Both the position numbers and the translations under genes were made by a program. From Desulfobacteraceae bacterium (GTDB lineage: Bacteria; Desulfobacterota; Desulfobacteria; Desulfobacterales; Desulfobacteraceae), in NCBI GenBank assembly GCA_024227235.1, contig JAAEKY010000517.1:1-42710 (forward strand): a DNA stretch of 42,710 nucleotides. The letters are read 5' to 3'. Under the pieces are notes generated by a model, which was not told the DNA's origin, searched no databases, and was given only the letters and a program-made list of their open reading frames with translations. Below, one piece after another: positions 33,205-41,839 of the stretch. Positions within the stretch are counted from its first letter, which is position 1; each line of letters begins with the position of its first letter.

Positions 33205-35448
33205 ATGAATTTCCAAAATGTAACCCTGAATAAGAAAACGCTTCTATTCCCACCTCCTGTTGAAAAAATGTTTATGATCCAAGAATTATCCTCTAAGATT
33301 TCATTCTTAAGAACCGGCGTTTTTATTCTTTTCGGTCTAAATTTATTCTTACAATATTATAATTTTAACACATTAATCATCATACCCAGCCTGTTGATAG
33401 TTCCTTTGTCTGCCCTACTTTTCCTTTTGAAAAATAAACGCCTGAATCAGTACATCGATATATATTACAGCATCGCCCTTTTTATTACATCATTGTCAGT
33501 GATTTATATGATAATGCTTTCACCGAATAAAAATTTTAATTTTCCGATTTTGGTTTTTTTAGTCATATCTGGATTTGTTTTTTTTAGAATCAGGTGTTTG
33601 GTTGTAAGTGTAACCAGTTTTTTCCTTGTGGCAATATATGGATGGGTTATGATATTTTTTACTGAAATACCGATAAATCATATTTCTCACAATGCCTGGT
33701 TCCTATTATTTCTGACCATTATTGGAATAACAGCAGGGTATACCATAGAATATCAATCTCGTATGGTTTTTTTAAAGTCTGCTTTATTAGAACAAATTGT
33801 TAATGAAACAAAAAATAAAGAAGATCAGCATGATAAAGAATTATTCAGAATAAATAAAAGCCTTGGGATGGAAATACGGGCTCATACAGAAGCTGAATCT
33901 CAATTAAAAGAAAGTGAAGAAAAATATCGGAATCTAGTTGTCTCAATGCCGGAAGGTATTTTCATTGTTCAGGAGCAAAAAATCGTTTTCCTTAACCCTA
34001 GTATGGAAACACTTACCGGATATAATGAGAATCAATTGCTGGGATCAGATGCTGATACACTTTTTATTAAAGATAATTCAATGAGTTCTGAAATACTAGA
34101 AATAGTTCAAGACTTTGTGGTGAAAAAGGATGGGAATACCATTTTTATTGAAAAAAGTTTTGTTGAAATTGTCTATAATTCAAAACCGGCCCTGCTTTTC
34201 TGTGTCCGTGATATCACAGAAAAAATTAATACAACTCTGGATAAAAATCGTTTAAGAAAGGAGCTTGAGAAAGCAAAAAAAATGGAAGATTTTGGCATAT
34301 TAGCCGGTGGCGTTGCCCATGATCTTAATAATGTCCTGTCGGGTCTTGTTTCTACCCCAGATCTTTTATTATTGGATCTTCCAAAGGATAGCGATTTAAT
34401 TGAACATATTGAAATGATAAAGGATTCAGGGCGTCGAGCATCCGGGATTGCAGAAGAACTGCTCACATTGGCAAGGGGCTCAACAAAAAATTTTGAACCG
34501 ATTCAATTCGTGTATATAATTGAGGATTATTTGATGTCACCTGAGTTTGAAAAGTTGATGAAATATTATCCAAATATCGAGATTATTAAGGAATTCGATC
34601 AAAATTTACCGTACATAAATGCATCAGATATTCATATGAGAAAAATTGTTATGAATATAGTTTCAAATGCTGTTGAAGCCGCTGGTAAGGATAAAGGAGA
34701 AGTTGTTTTAAAAGCGGGTAAGGTCAAATTTCATAATCAAAGAATCAGTGGATATGAAATAGTTAAGAATGGTAATTACATTATGTTTTCTGTTATGAAT
34801 ACAGGGCTGGGCATTTCAAAGGATGATATTGATCATATTTTTGAGCCGTTTTATTCTAAGAAAGTACTAGGCAGAAGTGGAACCGGATTAGGTTTAAGTA
34901 TTGTCTGGAGTGCTGTTCATGATCATAATGGGTATATACATGTCAGCAGTATAAAAGGGCAAACACATTTTATTCTATATTTTCCGACCATTAAAAAGAC
35001 AGATGCCTTAATTAAATCACCACAGATTTACACCCTATCTGATTATTCAGGGAATAATGAAAAGATTTTAGTTGTCGATGATATAGAACCTCAGCAAAAA
35101 ATAGCTAAAAATATTTTAAAAAGGCTGGGATATCAAGTAAAGGTTGTTTCAAGCGGTGAGGATGCTATTGAATATGCAAAAGAAAATAAAATTGATCTTG
35201 TCGTGCTGGATATGATTATGGATCCAGGGATAGGCGGTCGTCAGACCTATGAACAATTGGTGTTGATTGATCCTGAAATAAAAGCGATAATCACCAGTGG
35301 GTTTTCAAAAACCAATGATGTAAAAAAGGCCCAAGCTCTTGGTGCAGGCAGATATATTAAAAAACCCTATTCACTTGAAAAGATAGGGCTTGCAATAAAA
35401 AATGAATTATTAGACAGGGAAACAAAAAATGAATCAATCAATAGCTAA
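33205..35448 (+). CDS. Membrane PAS hybrid histidine kinase with C-terminal receiver
   Basis: 747 residues. Five or six membrane helices between about 33 and 195, a coiled coil, a PAS domain at about 236-345 (SEEKYRNLVVSMPEGIFIVQ, MLTGYNENQ-like LTGYNENQLLGSD), then the kinase core: phosphoacceptor His372 in GGVAHDLNNVLSG, N box MNIVSNAVEAA, G1 MNTGLGISKDD and G2 GRSGTGLGLSIVW. The C-terminal receiver (about 625-740) has Asp669 in LVVLDMIMDPGIGG and Lys in YIKKPYSLEK. The HDLNN-type H box with a trailing receiver is common among deltaproteobacterial hybrid kinases. The signal is unknown. Its 3' end overlaps the start of the M48 protease gene by 20 bases. Confidence 0.92.
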   Translation: MNFQNVTLNKKTLLFPPPVEKMFMIQELSSKISFLRTGVFILFGLNLFLQYYNFNTLIIIPSLLIVPLSALLFLLKNKRLNQYIDIYYSIALFITSLSVIYMIMLSPNKNFNFPILVFLVISGFVFFRIRCLVVSVTSFFLVAIYGWVMIFFTEIPINHISHNAWFLLFLTIIGITAGYTIEYQSRMVFLKSALLEQIVNETKNKEDQHDKELFRINKSLGMEIRAHTEAESQLKESEEKYRNLVVSMPEGIFIVQEQKIVFLNPSMETLTGYNENQLLGSDADTLFIKDNSMSSEILEIVQDFVVKKDGNTIFIEKSFVEIVYNSKPALLFCVRDITEKINTTLDKNRLRKELEKAKKMEDFGILAGGVAHDLNNVLSGLVSTPDLLLLDLPKDSDLIEHIEMIKDSGRRASGIAEELLTLARGSTKNFEPIQFVYIIEDYLMSPEFEKLMKYYPNIEIIKEFDQNLPYINASDIHMRKIVMNIVSNAVEAAGKDKGEVVLKAGKVKFHNQRISGYEIVKNGNYIMFSVMNTGLGISKDDIDHIFEPFYSKKVLGRSGTGLGLSIVWSAVHDHNGYIHVSSIKGQTHFILYFPTIKKTDALIKSPQIYTLSDYSGNNEKILVVDDIEPQQKIAKNILKRLGYQVKVVSSGEDAIEYAKENKIDLVVLDMIMDPGIGGRQTYEQLVLIDPEIKAIITSGFSKTNDVKKAQALGAGRYIKKPYSLEKIGLAIKNELLDRETKNESINS

Positions 35449-36775
35449 AAGTAAAATTTCAAGAAGACAATTTTTAAAATATACTGCAGCTATGTCTGCA
35501 TCTGTAACAGGGGTGACTTTTTTTTCAGGATGTGCTGTTGACCCTGTAACGGGTAAAAAACAATTGATGATGGTATCTCAGGAACAGGAAATCGGGATTG
35601 ATAAGCAACAAAGACCCTTTCAATTTTCTTCAGATTACGGAATTATAAAAGATAGTAAAATTAATACCTATGTATCTAATGTGGGAAAGGGGTTAGTACC
35701 CTATGTCCATCGGCCCCAAATGCCTTATAATTTTCAATGTGTGAATGCGACATATATTAACGCTTATGCTTTCCCCGGGGGATCTATTGCTGTTACCCGG
35801 GGGATATTATTAAAATTGAATAATGAGGCAGAACTGGCATCTTTATTAGGCCATGAATTGGGTCATGTTAATGCAAGACATAGCGCTGAACAGATTTCTA
35901 AGGGGCAGATTTCTTCTCTTCTTGTTCAAGGGCTGGCCGTTGCAGCAAGTACGCAGGGAGCGGGTTTGGGAGAGCTGACTCAAAAGCTGGGTATGTTAAG
36001 CCAGGGGCTGCTTTTATCAAAATATAGCCGGGATAATGAAAGAGAAGCTGATTATCTGGGTAATGAGTACATGGTCAAAGCAGGGTACCCTTCCAAAGGC
36101 TTTGTAGGGCTTATGGAAATACTCAATTCCCTTCATAAAGAACGTCCGAATTCTGCTCAAATTCTTTTTTCAACCCACCCGATGAGTTCAGAGCGTTTAG
36201 AAGATGCCGTTTCAAGAAAGAATGGGCAATATCAGTATTCAAAAGAGTATTCATCAAGTCGTGATCGATATATGGATAATATCGCTTCACTACGTAATAA
36301 AAAAGAAGGCATAGAATTATTACAACAAGGCGAAAAGCATCTATCAAAAAAAGAGTATGATAAAGCTGAGACTATCATTAATAAATCATTGAAAATATTA
36401 AAAAATGATTATACGGCTCATGTCGTCATGTCAAAGTGTATGATGATGAAAGAAAAACCTTTACAGGCGCTATCATATGCCAATTCTGCCCAAAAGTTGT
36501 ATCCGTCAGAATCCCAGGCCCATTACATCGCCGGGATTGCAAATAATGAGCTGAAAAAATTTGATGCGGCCTATCAGAATTTTAGCAAATGTGATGAACT
36601 TTTACCGGGCAACCCTCAAATGACTTTTTTTAAAGGATATTGCCTCGATAAAAAAGGGAATACAAAGCCTGCTGCGAATAACTATATGTCATATTTGAAA
36701 CTGATTAATTATCAATCCAATACATATTCCAAATATGCATATAGCCGGCTAAAAGAATGGGGTTACGCAAAATAA
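35429..36775 (+). CDS. Tat-exported M48-family metalloprotease lipoprotein with TPR repeats
   Basis: 448 residues. The N terminus has a twin-arginine motif (SRRQFLKYTAA), a hydrophobic stretch and a lipobox (FFSGC, Cys35), so it is probably a Tat substrate anchored as a lipoprotein. The zinc site is His142-Glu-Leu-Gly-His146 (LLGHELGHVNARH) with the third-ligand region SRDNEREADYLG. Residues about 300-440 are TPR-like (LLQQGEKHLSKKEYDKAETII, AHYIAGIANNELKKFDAAYQNF). The layout is that of BepA/YfgC, which handles outer-membrane protein assembly in E. coli; the exact role here is inferred. It overlaps the upstream kinase by 20 bases and the downstream ubiD-like gene by one. Confidence 0.93.
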   Translation: MNQSIAKSKISRRQFLKYTAAMSASVTGVTFFSGCAVDPVTGKKQLMMVSQEQEIGIDKQQRPFQFSSDYGIIKDSKINTYVSNVGKGLVPYVHRPQMPYNFQCVNATYINAYAFPGGSIAVTRGILLKLNNEAELASLLGHELGHVNARHSAEQISKGQISSLLVQGLAVAASTQGAGLGELTQKLGMLSQGLLLSKYSRDNEREADYLGNEYMVKAGYPSKGFVGLMEILNSLHKERPNSAQILFSTHPMSSERLEDAVSRKNGQYQYSKEYSSSRDRYMDNIASLRNKKEGIELLQQGEKHLSKKEYDKAETIINKSLKILKNDYTAHVVMSKCMMMKEKPLQALSYANSAQKLYPSESQAHYIAGIANNELKKFDAAYQNFSKCDELLPGNPQMTFFKGYCLDKKGNTKPAANNYMSYLKLINYQSNTYSKYAYSRLKEWGYAK

Positions 36776-38607
36776 TGAAATTTTCGAGTCTTAAGGCTTG
36801 TATTGATACTTTAAAAAAGCAAGGGGAACTTGTACAGATCCATCAGGAAGTTGATCCAAATCTGGAGATGGCTGAAATCACAAGAAGGGTGTTCAATGCC
36901 AATGGCCCAGCCATATTATTTACAAATGTTAAGAACTCTAAATTCCCTGCAGTGTCAAATTTGTTCGGCACCTGGGAAAGAACCCTTAAAATATTTGAAC
37001 CCCAACTTGAAAGAGTCAAAGCGCTTATTGATATCAGGTCTGATCCCGGCTCTATCAAAAAATATCCTGGGAAAATTATAAAAGCCTTACCCGCTCTGGT
37101 ACATTCTATTCCTTTGAAAGTATCCAAACCAAAGGTCATGCAAAATTATTGTCATATCAAAGATCTTCCTATGATCAGATGCTGGCCAAAGGATGGTGGG
37201 GCATTTATCCTGTTACCTCAGGTTTTTTCCAAAGATCCTGATAAAGATTCTATTTTTAGTTCAAATTTGGGAATGTACAGAATTCAACTCTCAGGAAATG
37301 ATTATGAGTTTGGCAAAGAAGTCGGTCTTCATTATCAGATCCATAGAGGGATTGGCAATCATCACCAAAAGGCTCTGAATAAAAATCAGGTTTTAAGAGT
37401 CAGTATTTTTATTGGTGGGCCGCCTGCCCATTCACTGGCTGCCGTAATGCCGCTTCCGGAAGGCGTTCCTGAAATTGCATTTGCAGGCGCTCTTGCAGGG
37501 AGGAATTTTAAATATTCAAACCATCATCAACACTTGATTTCTGCCGATGCTGATTTTTGTATCACTGGAATTGTTATCCCGGGAAAAACAAAGAGGGAAG
37601 GACCCTTTGGAGATCATTTAGGTTACTATTCTCTTGAACATGAGTACCCCTATTTAAAAGTAGAGTCAGTTTATCATCGAAAAGATGCTATTTTTCCGTT
37701 TACCGTTGTAGGACGAACACCACAGGAAGATTCCAATTTCGGAAGATTAATCCACAAGATCACAAGATCAGCAGTAAAAGATAGTATTCCAGGCGTCACA
37801 GCTGTAAATGCTGTTGATGATGCCGGCGTACACCCGTTGCTTCTTGTAAAAGCTCATGAGAGATATGTGCCCTATGAGAAACGAATGCCAAGAGAATTGT
37901 TAACCCATGCCAACATGGTTTTAGGTACAGGTCAATTGTCTTTGGCAAAATATTTAATGATTTGTGCCCATGAAGACAATCCAAATTTGAATGTGAATGA
38001 TGAAAAAGCATTTTTTATCCATATGCTTGAACGGATTGATTTTGCATCTGACTTTCATTTTTTGACAAGAACGACTATGGATACACTTGATTATTCTACG
38101 CAAGACATCAATCAGGGTTCAAAACTTGTAATAGCTGCAGCCGGTCCTAAAAAAAGGAATTTGAAAAGCAAATTTCCTGAAAATTTTTCTTTGCCAACTG
38201 ATTTTAATCATCCAAGAATCGTTGCGCCAGGCATGGTCGTCATTGAAGGGCCAATCTTTAAAACATATCCAAAAGGGAAGACACAAATTAACCGATTAAA
38301 AAAGCACTTGCTCAATCAAACAAAACTTGATTCATTACCCCTTTTTGTGATTGTAGATGATGCAGCATTTACAGCAAAATCATTTTCAAATTTTCTATGG
38401 GTAAGTTTTTTAAGATCAAATCCGTCCCACGATATTTATGGTGTTAATGAAAAAACAGTTTTTAAACATTGGGAATGTACCGCCCCCTTAATTATAGATG
38501 CAAGAATAAAACCCTTTCATTCAGACCCATTAGTGGCTGACAAAAAGATATCTGAAATAGTTGAAATCCTGGGAAAAAGAGGCGGGCCATTATTTGGAAT
38601 AATTTAA
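36775..38607 (+). CDS. UbiD-family decarboxylase, probably in menaquinone biosynthesis
   Basis: 610 residues from the ATG at 36775, which overlaps the upstream stop codon (TAATG); an ATG 18 bases earlier would add residues read from the preceding gene's end, while MKFSSLKACIDTLKKQGELV is the usual family N terminus. PAILFTNVKNSKFP, CWPKDGGAFILLPQVF, SNLGMYRIQLSG, KREGPFGDHLGYYSLEHEYP and RTPQEDSNFGRLI are UbiD signatures, the GPFGDHLGYYS region carrying the active-site acids for prenylated FMN. The length and NLGMYRIQ motif resemble the menaquinone (futalosine pathway) branch rather than UbiD of ubiquinone synthesis. It needs prenyl-FMN from a UbiX-like protein not seen here. The exact substrate is inference. 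Confidence 0.85.
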   Translation: MKFSSLKACIDTLKKQGELVQIHQEVDPNLEMAEITRRVFNANGPAILFTNVKNSKFPAVSNLFGTWERTLKIFEPQLERVKALIDIRSDPGSIKKYPGKIIKALPALVHSIPLKVSKPKVMQNYCHIKDLPMIRCWPKDGGAFILLPQVFSKDPDKDSIFSSNLGMYRIQLSGNDYEFGKEVGLHYQIHRGIGNHHQKALNKNQVLRVSIFIGGPPAHSLAAVMPLPEGVPEIAFAGALAGRNFKYSNHHQHLISADADFCITGIVIPGKTKREGPFGDHLGYYSLEHEYPYLKVESVYHRKDAIFPFTVVGRTPQEDSNFGRLIHKITRSAVKDSIPGVTAVNAVDDAGVHPLLLVKAHERYVPYEKRMPRELLTHANMVLGTGQLSLAKYLMICAHEDNPNLNVNDEKAFFIHMLERIDFASDFHFLTRTTMDTLDYSTQDINQGSKLVIAAAGPKKRNLKSKFPENFSLPTDFNHPRIVAPGMVVIEGPIFKTYPKGKTQINRLKKHLLNQTKLDSLPLFVIVDDAAFTAKSFSNFLWVSFLRSNPSHDIYGVNEKTVFKHWECTAPLIIDARIKPFHSDPLVADKKISEIVEILGKRGGPLFGII

Positions 38608-38686
38608 CAGAAGAAAAGAGTGTCTCTTCTTGAGCCAACTGAAAATAAAAAATCAATAACAGATACGAATGGCAATGTAAAAAATT

Positions 38687-40210
38687 TTAAACACCGACTT
38701 TATCTTGTACCTTCTTAACTATAAGCCTCACACTTACATTTGTTCCTTCATTATATGTGCTGTTAACATCAATTGTGCCATTGTTATCCATAAGAACGCT
38801 TTTTGTAAATGTCAGCCCTAATCCTTTTGCATCTTTTTTATTTTTAGTAAAGTAAGGGTTAAAGATTTTTTGTAGATTTTTTGGTGCGATACCACATCCA
38901 ATGTCACTGATATGAATTGTAATTTCCGGCTCTTTATACAAAGTAGAGATAGCTACAATACCATGAGATTGGGCTGCTTCAAACGCATTCTTTATAATTT
39001 CATAAAAGGCTTTCTTTATACTCGCTTTTGTAATATTGGCTGTTGGAATATTTCCAAAATTTGTTTGAAGATCAATTTTTGAATTATACTGAAGTTGGAG
39101 TTTGGATGAAACAGATTTTAATAAATTATTAATGTCGGTTTTTTCCTTGGACTCTTCATTAATTGATGCAAACAATTTGATATCGGTCATTGCCCTTGAA
39201 ATATGTTCTATTCCTTTTATAGAATCTTCTATGATTCCAGGGTATTTCGCAAGAATTTCTTTCAGGTCGATATCCTCTTTAAATCGATCAATATCATCCA
39301 TAACCTCATGTGTTTTTGTAGGAATTTCATTTGCAGAATCAGAACCAGAACGGGAGGAGATGATATTTTGTAAGGTATCATACTTCTCAAGAAGAACAGT
39401 CATGTCTGTCCTGTATTTGTTTATGATATCAAGATTCCCTTTAAGATTTTCACCTGATATGTCGAGTTGGCTTAATGCAACTGAAGAAAGATCTCCCACA
39501 TTTGCAAGCCTGTTAGCCTCCTGAAGTTCCTTTTCCTTTATTTGCAGTTCAGTAATAGCAGCTTTCAGACGGGCACTTTTGCTGTCAATCATTTTTTCAA
39601 GACTGCGATTATATTTTGTCAGGTTTGATTCAGCGACTATTCGTCTGGCAATTTCTTCATTTAAACGTATATTTTTTGCAGCGATTTCATTGTTTTTTTT
39701 ATCTATTTCAAGCAGATGGATATAAGACCTTAATGCAGTCGTAACCGTTGTAAAGAGTTTTTGAGTCGTTAGTTCTGTTTTTTCTTTATAATCATTAATG
39801 TCATAATTAAGGATAATATCTTTTTCCGGCGCTTTTCCGGGTTGGCCCGTTCGCAAGATAATTCTTAATTTATCATTTTTTTGATCTTCTCTGATAAATT
39901 TTGCAATTTCAAGGCCAGCAGACTTTGTTTCCATAACAACATCTAATAAAATACAGGCAGCATCTGGATTGTCTATAATTATTTTTTTTGCCTCTTCGCC
40001 TGAAAACGCGGAAATAAATTTTAATGTAGCCCCATTATAAATATAATCTGCAAGGACCAGCTTGGTCATGATATGGATTTCTTTTTCATCATCGACAATT
40101 AAAAGTTTAAATTTTTTATTTAAATTTTCTTTTTTAGTTTCGTCAGGAGTCGATTCGTTTGCAAAAATAATTTTATCATCATTCTTTGAGGGCTTTTTAA
40201 CAGTTTTCAT
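38687..40210 (-). CDS. Receiver-coiled coil-HATPase protein lacking the phosphoacceptor histidine
   Basis: 507 residues. An N-terminal receiver (about 34-160) has Asp40/Asp41 and phosphoacceptor Asp90 in CILLDVVMETKSAG, of the type often joined to a DUF3369-like segment. A long coiled coil (about 165-235) follows. The dimerisation helix reads NRLANVGDLSSVALSQLDIS; the family's H box at this point is GELAAGVAHEINNPL, so Leu246 stands where the phosphorylated His should be. The HATPase domain is complete: N box YEIIKNAFEAAQ, G1 ISDIGCGIAPK, G2 AKGLGLTFTK. No membrane segment. It may bind ATP without autophosphorylation. The ATG has a CGGAGA site. It is monocistronic as far as visible. Confidence 0.87.
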   Translation of the reverse strand: MKTVKKPSKNDDKIIFANESTPDETKKENLNKKFKLLIVDDEKEIHIMTKLVLADYIYNGATLKFISAFSGEEAKKIIIDNPDAACILLDVVMETKSAGLEIAKFIREDQKNDKLRIILRTGQPGKAPEKDIILNYDINDYKEKTELTTQKLFTTVTTALRSYIHLLEIDKKNNEIAAKNIRLNEEIARRIVAESNLTKYNRSLEKMIDSKSARLKAAITELQIKEKELQEANRLANVGDLSSVALSQLDISGENLKGNLDIINKYRTDMTVLLEKYDTLQNIISSRSGSDSANEIPTKTHEVMDDIDRFKEDIDLKEILAKYPGIIEDSIKGIEHISRAMTDIKLFASINEESKEKTDINNLLKSVSSKLQLQYNSKIDLQTNFGNIPTANITKASIKKAFYEIIKNAFEAAQSHGIVAISTLYKEPEITIHISDIGCGIAPKNLQKIFNPYFTKNKKDAKGLGLTFTKSVLMDNNGTIDVNSTYNEGTNVSVRLIVKKVQDKVGV

Positions 40211-40751
40211 ATGGTCTCCGAAAAGATAAAGATGGCTTTCAACGATTGGATAGCATAAGAATATTAAATAAAATTGTGATTGTCAATTGACTAATATTAA
40301 AATGAAATATTAAAACTGGATACTTGACACAAGAAACTTTACATAACCCGTTACAGGTCGATTGCCTTTTGCACGCTGGATGGATATTGCAACAAGTTCT
40401 AAGATTCTCTTTGCTGACTGTCAAAAACTCGGTCATTATTCCCTCAAATACTTTAGTGGCTTTATCGTTTTGGCCATCAAAAAATTATAAGCAAAACACC
40501 ATAACACTGAGTAAGGCAGTCAACTTTCCACTGGTGAGAGCAATAAATTTTGAGTTCTCTTATATTACCTTGCCACATCCTTTTTTTATTTTTCAAACAA
40601 TATTTTTTATTTCAGGCAATGTTTGACGGTTTGAATATAAAGAATTCACAAATTGGAAACTACAAAATTCCATTGCAAGATAAATTGATTTTCGGTAATA
40701 GTATCTTTGAAAGTAATTGGCTTAATTGAGAAACAAAGAAAGGACGCGAGA
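40211..40751. other. Spacer without a supported gene
   Basis: 541 AT-rich bases between the divergent His-less kinase gene and the LUD gene. Open frames exist on both strands, but none has a convincing ribosome-binding site or recognisable product. On the minus strand, about 40411 down to 40321, one frame reads KRILELVAISIQRAKGNRPV and on, which looks protein-like but has a stop just upstream, so it could be a decayed fragment. Promoters for the flanking genes must lie here; no strong consensus is seen. Confidence 0.5.
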
Positions 40752-41405
40752 ATGAAAAATCCTGTTGATAATTACTGGAATCTTAAATTGGGAGCTGTAA
40801 AAGAGACTCTTGAAAGCAACAACTTTGAAGCATTTATTGCCCAGAATGCAAAGGAAGCAAAAGAGATTGCAATCAATGATATCATCCCAAAGCTTAATAT
40901 TCGAAGTGTTTCCTGGGGGGGATCAATATCATTTGTATCCACTGGCCTTTTTCATGAATTAAAGGATAATACAGAAATTGAAGTGCTGAATACATTTGAT
41001 ACGTCTCTTTCAAATGAAGATATGATGGATTTAAGACGGAGATCTTTATTGGTAGATTTATTTATTACGGGTACGAATGCTCTCACTGAAGCAGGTCAAC
41101 TGGTTAATCTCGATATGATAGGAAACAGAGTCGCGGCCATGATGTGGGGACCAAAAAATGTTATAATAATAGTTGGCAGGAATAAAATATGTAACAATTT
41201 GGAAGATGCCATGATTCGGGTTAAAAATTATGCTGCTCCAGTTAACACCATGCGGCTTGAAAAGAAAACGCCTTGCCAGAAATCCGGTGTCTGTCATGAT
41301 TGCAACAGTCCTGATAGAATTTGTAACTATTGGACAATTATAGAAAAAAGTTTTTTTAAAAAAAGGATTAAAGTCATTCTTGTAAATGAAGATTTAGGAT
41401 TTTAA
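40752..41405 (+). CDS. LUD-domain (LutC/YkgG-like) protein
   Basis: 217 residues from the ATG at 40752 (AAGGA ribosome-binding site); the frame is open 45 bases further upstream, but without a comparable site. It has the LUD fold: VKETLESNNFEAFIAQNAKEA, SVSWGGSISFVSTGLF, LVDLFITGTNALTEAGQLVNLD and GNRVAAMMWGPKNVIIIVG. The C-terminal cysteine motif CQKSGVCHDCNSPDRICN is characteristic of the LUD subgroup common in anaerobes. LutC relatives take part in lactate oxidation complexes, but this subgroup often stands alone and its role is not established. No lutA, lutB or lactate permease gene is nearby. Confidence 0.9.
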   Translation: MKNPVDNYWNLKLGAVKETLESNNFEAFIAQNAKEAKEIAINDIIPKLNIRSVSWGGSISFVSTGLFHELKDNTEIEVLNTFDTSLSNEDMMDLRRRSLLVDLFITGTNALTEAGQLVNLDMIGNRVAAMMWGPKNVIIIVGRNKICNNLEDAMIRVKNYAAPVNTMRLEKKTPCQKSGVCHDCNSPDRICNYWTIIEKSFFKKRIKVILVNEDLGF

Positions 41406-41408
41406 CGC

Positions 41409-41552
41409 ATGCTGAAAATTATGCTTTTCCAGCAAAATGGGTTGGGTAAAAGTAAGATCGATGGAATCAATAAATTTGCTGATAAATAATTTATTATAGA
41501 AACATTTGATATTGATGAACCATTGCCTCTTATGGTTGATGATATCTCTTAA
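41409..41552 (+). pseudogene. Short gene remnant with an internal stop codon
   Basis: ATG at 41409 opens a frame reading MLKIMLFQQNGLGKSKIDGI and on to TAA at 41487-41489, then continues in the same frame as FIIETFDIDEPLPLMVDDIS to a second TAA at 41550-41552. The two halves look like one continuous N terminus, and from memory resemble the start of DUF166-type proteins (a few hundred residues long). The rest of such a gene is absent. Probably a decayed fragment; the family assignment is weak. Confidence 0.4.
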
Positions 41553-41839
41553 AGAAAAAATAGTTTTTTTTATAAGAAAATATTGGTACTACATATTGTG
41601 GTTCATGCTTTTTAAGAAAAGCAAGCCCTGGGATTTATAGGGCTCACTGCTCGCCTGTTTTGAGCCCCTGAGTCTTTCTTTTGGGGTTTGTCACCATATT
41701 AGAAAGTCTACTCGTCACTATTGATACCATGAAGTGGTCACTCAAAATAGTATTCACAAAATAGTCGTTTTAGTGTACCTATAAGCATCAGATAGACAGG
41801 TTAATCTAATCCTTTTTAAAATATAAGGGAAAGTGAAGT
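41553..41839. other. AT-rich spacer with two small hairpins
   Basis: AGCCCT/AGGGCT (41624-41629 with 41639-41644) and CCCC/GGGG (41665-41668 with 41683-41686) can form short stems, and the GTCAC/GTGGTCAC words at 41691-41740 are loosely inverted. None has a clear terminator shape. I see no gene here; the sequence could include the end of a decayed mobile element. Confidence 0.3.

Noticed and set aside
40324-40626. 100-codon plus-strand open frame in the kinase-LUD spacer
   Set aside because: No ribosome-binding site, low-complexity hydrophobic composition, no recognisable motif.
41487-41489. Recoded stop (selenocysteine or pyrrolysine) in the 41409 remnant
   Set aside because: The codon is TAA, which is not used for either, and the frame ends 20 codons later.
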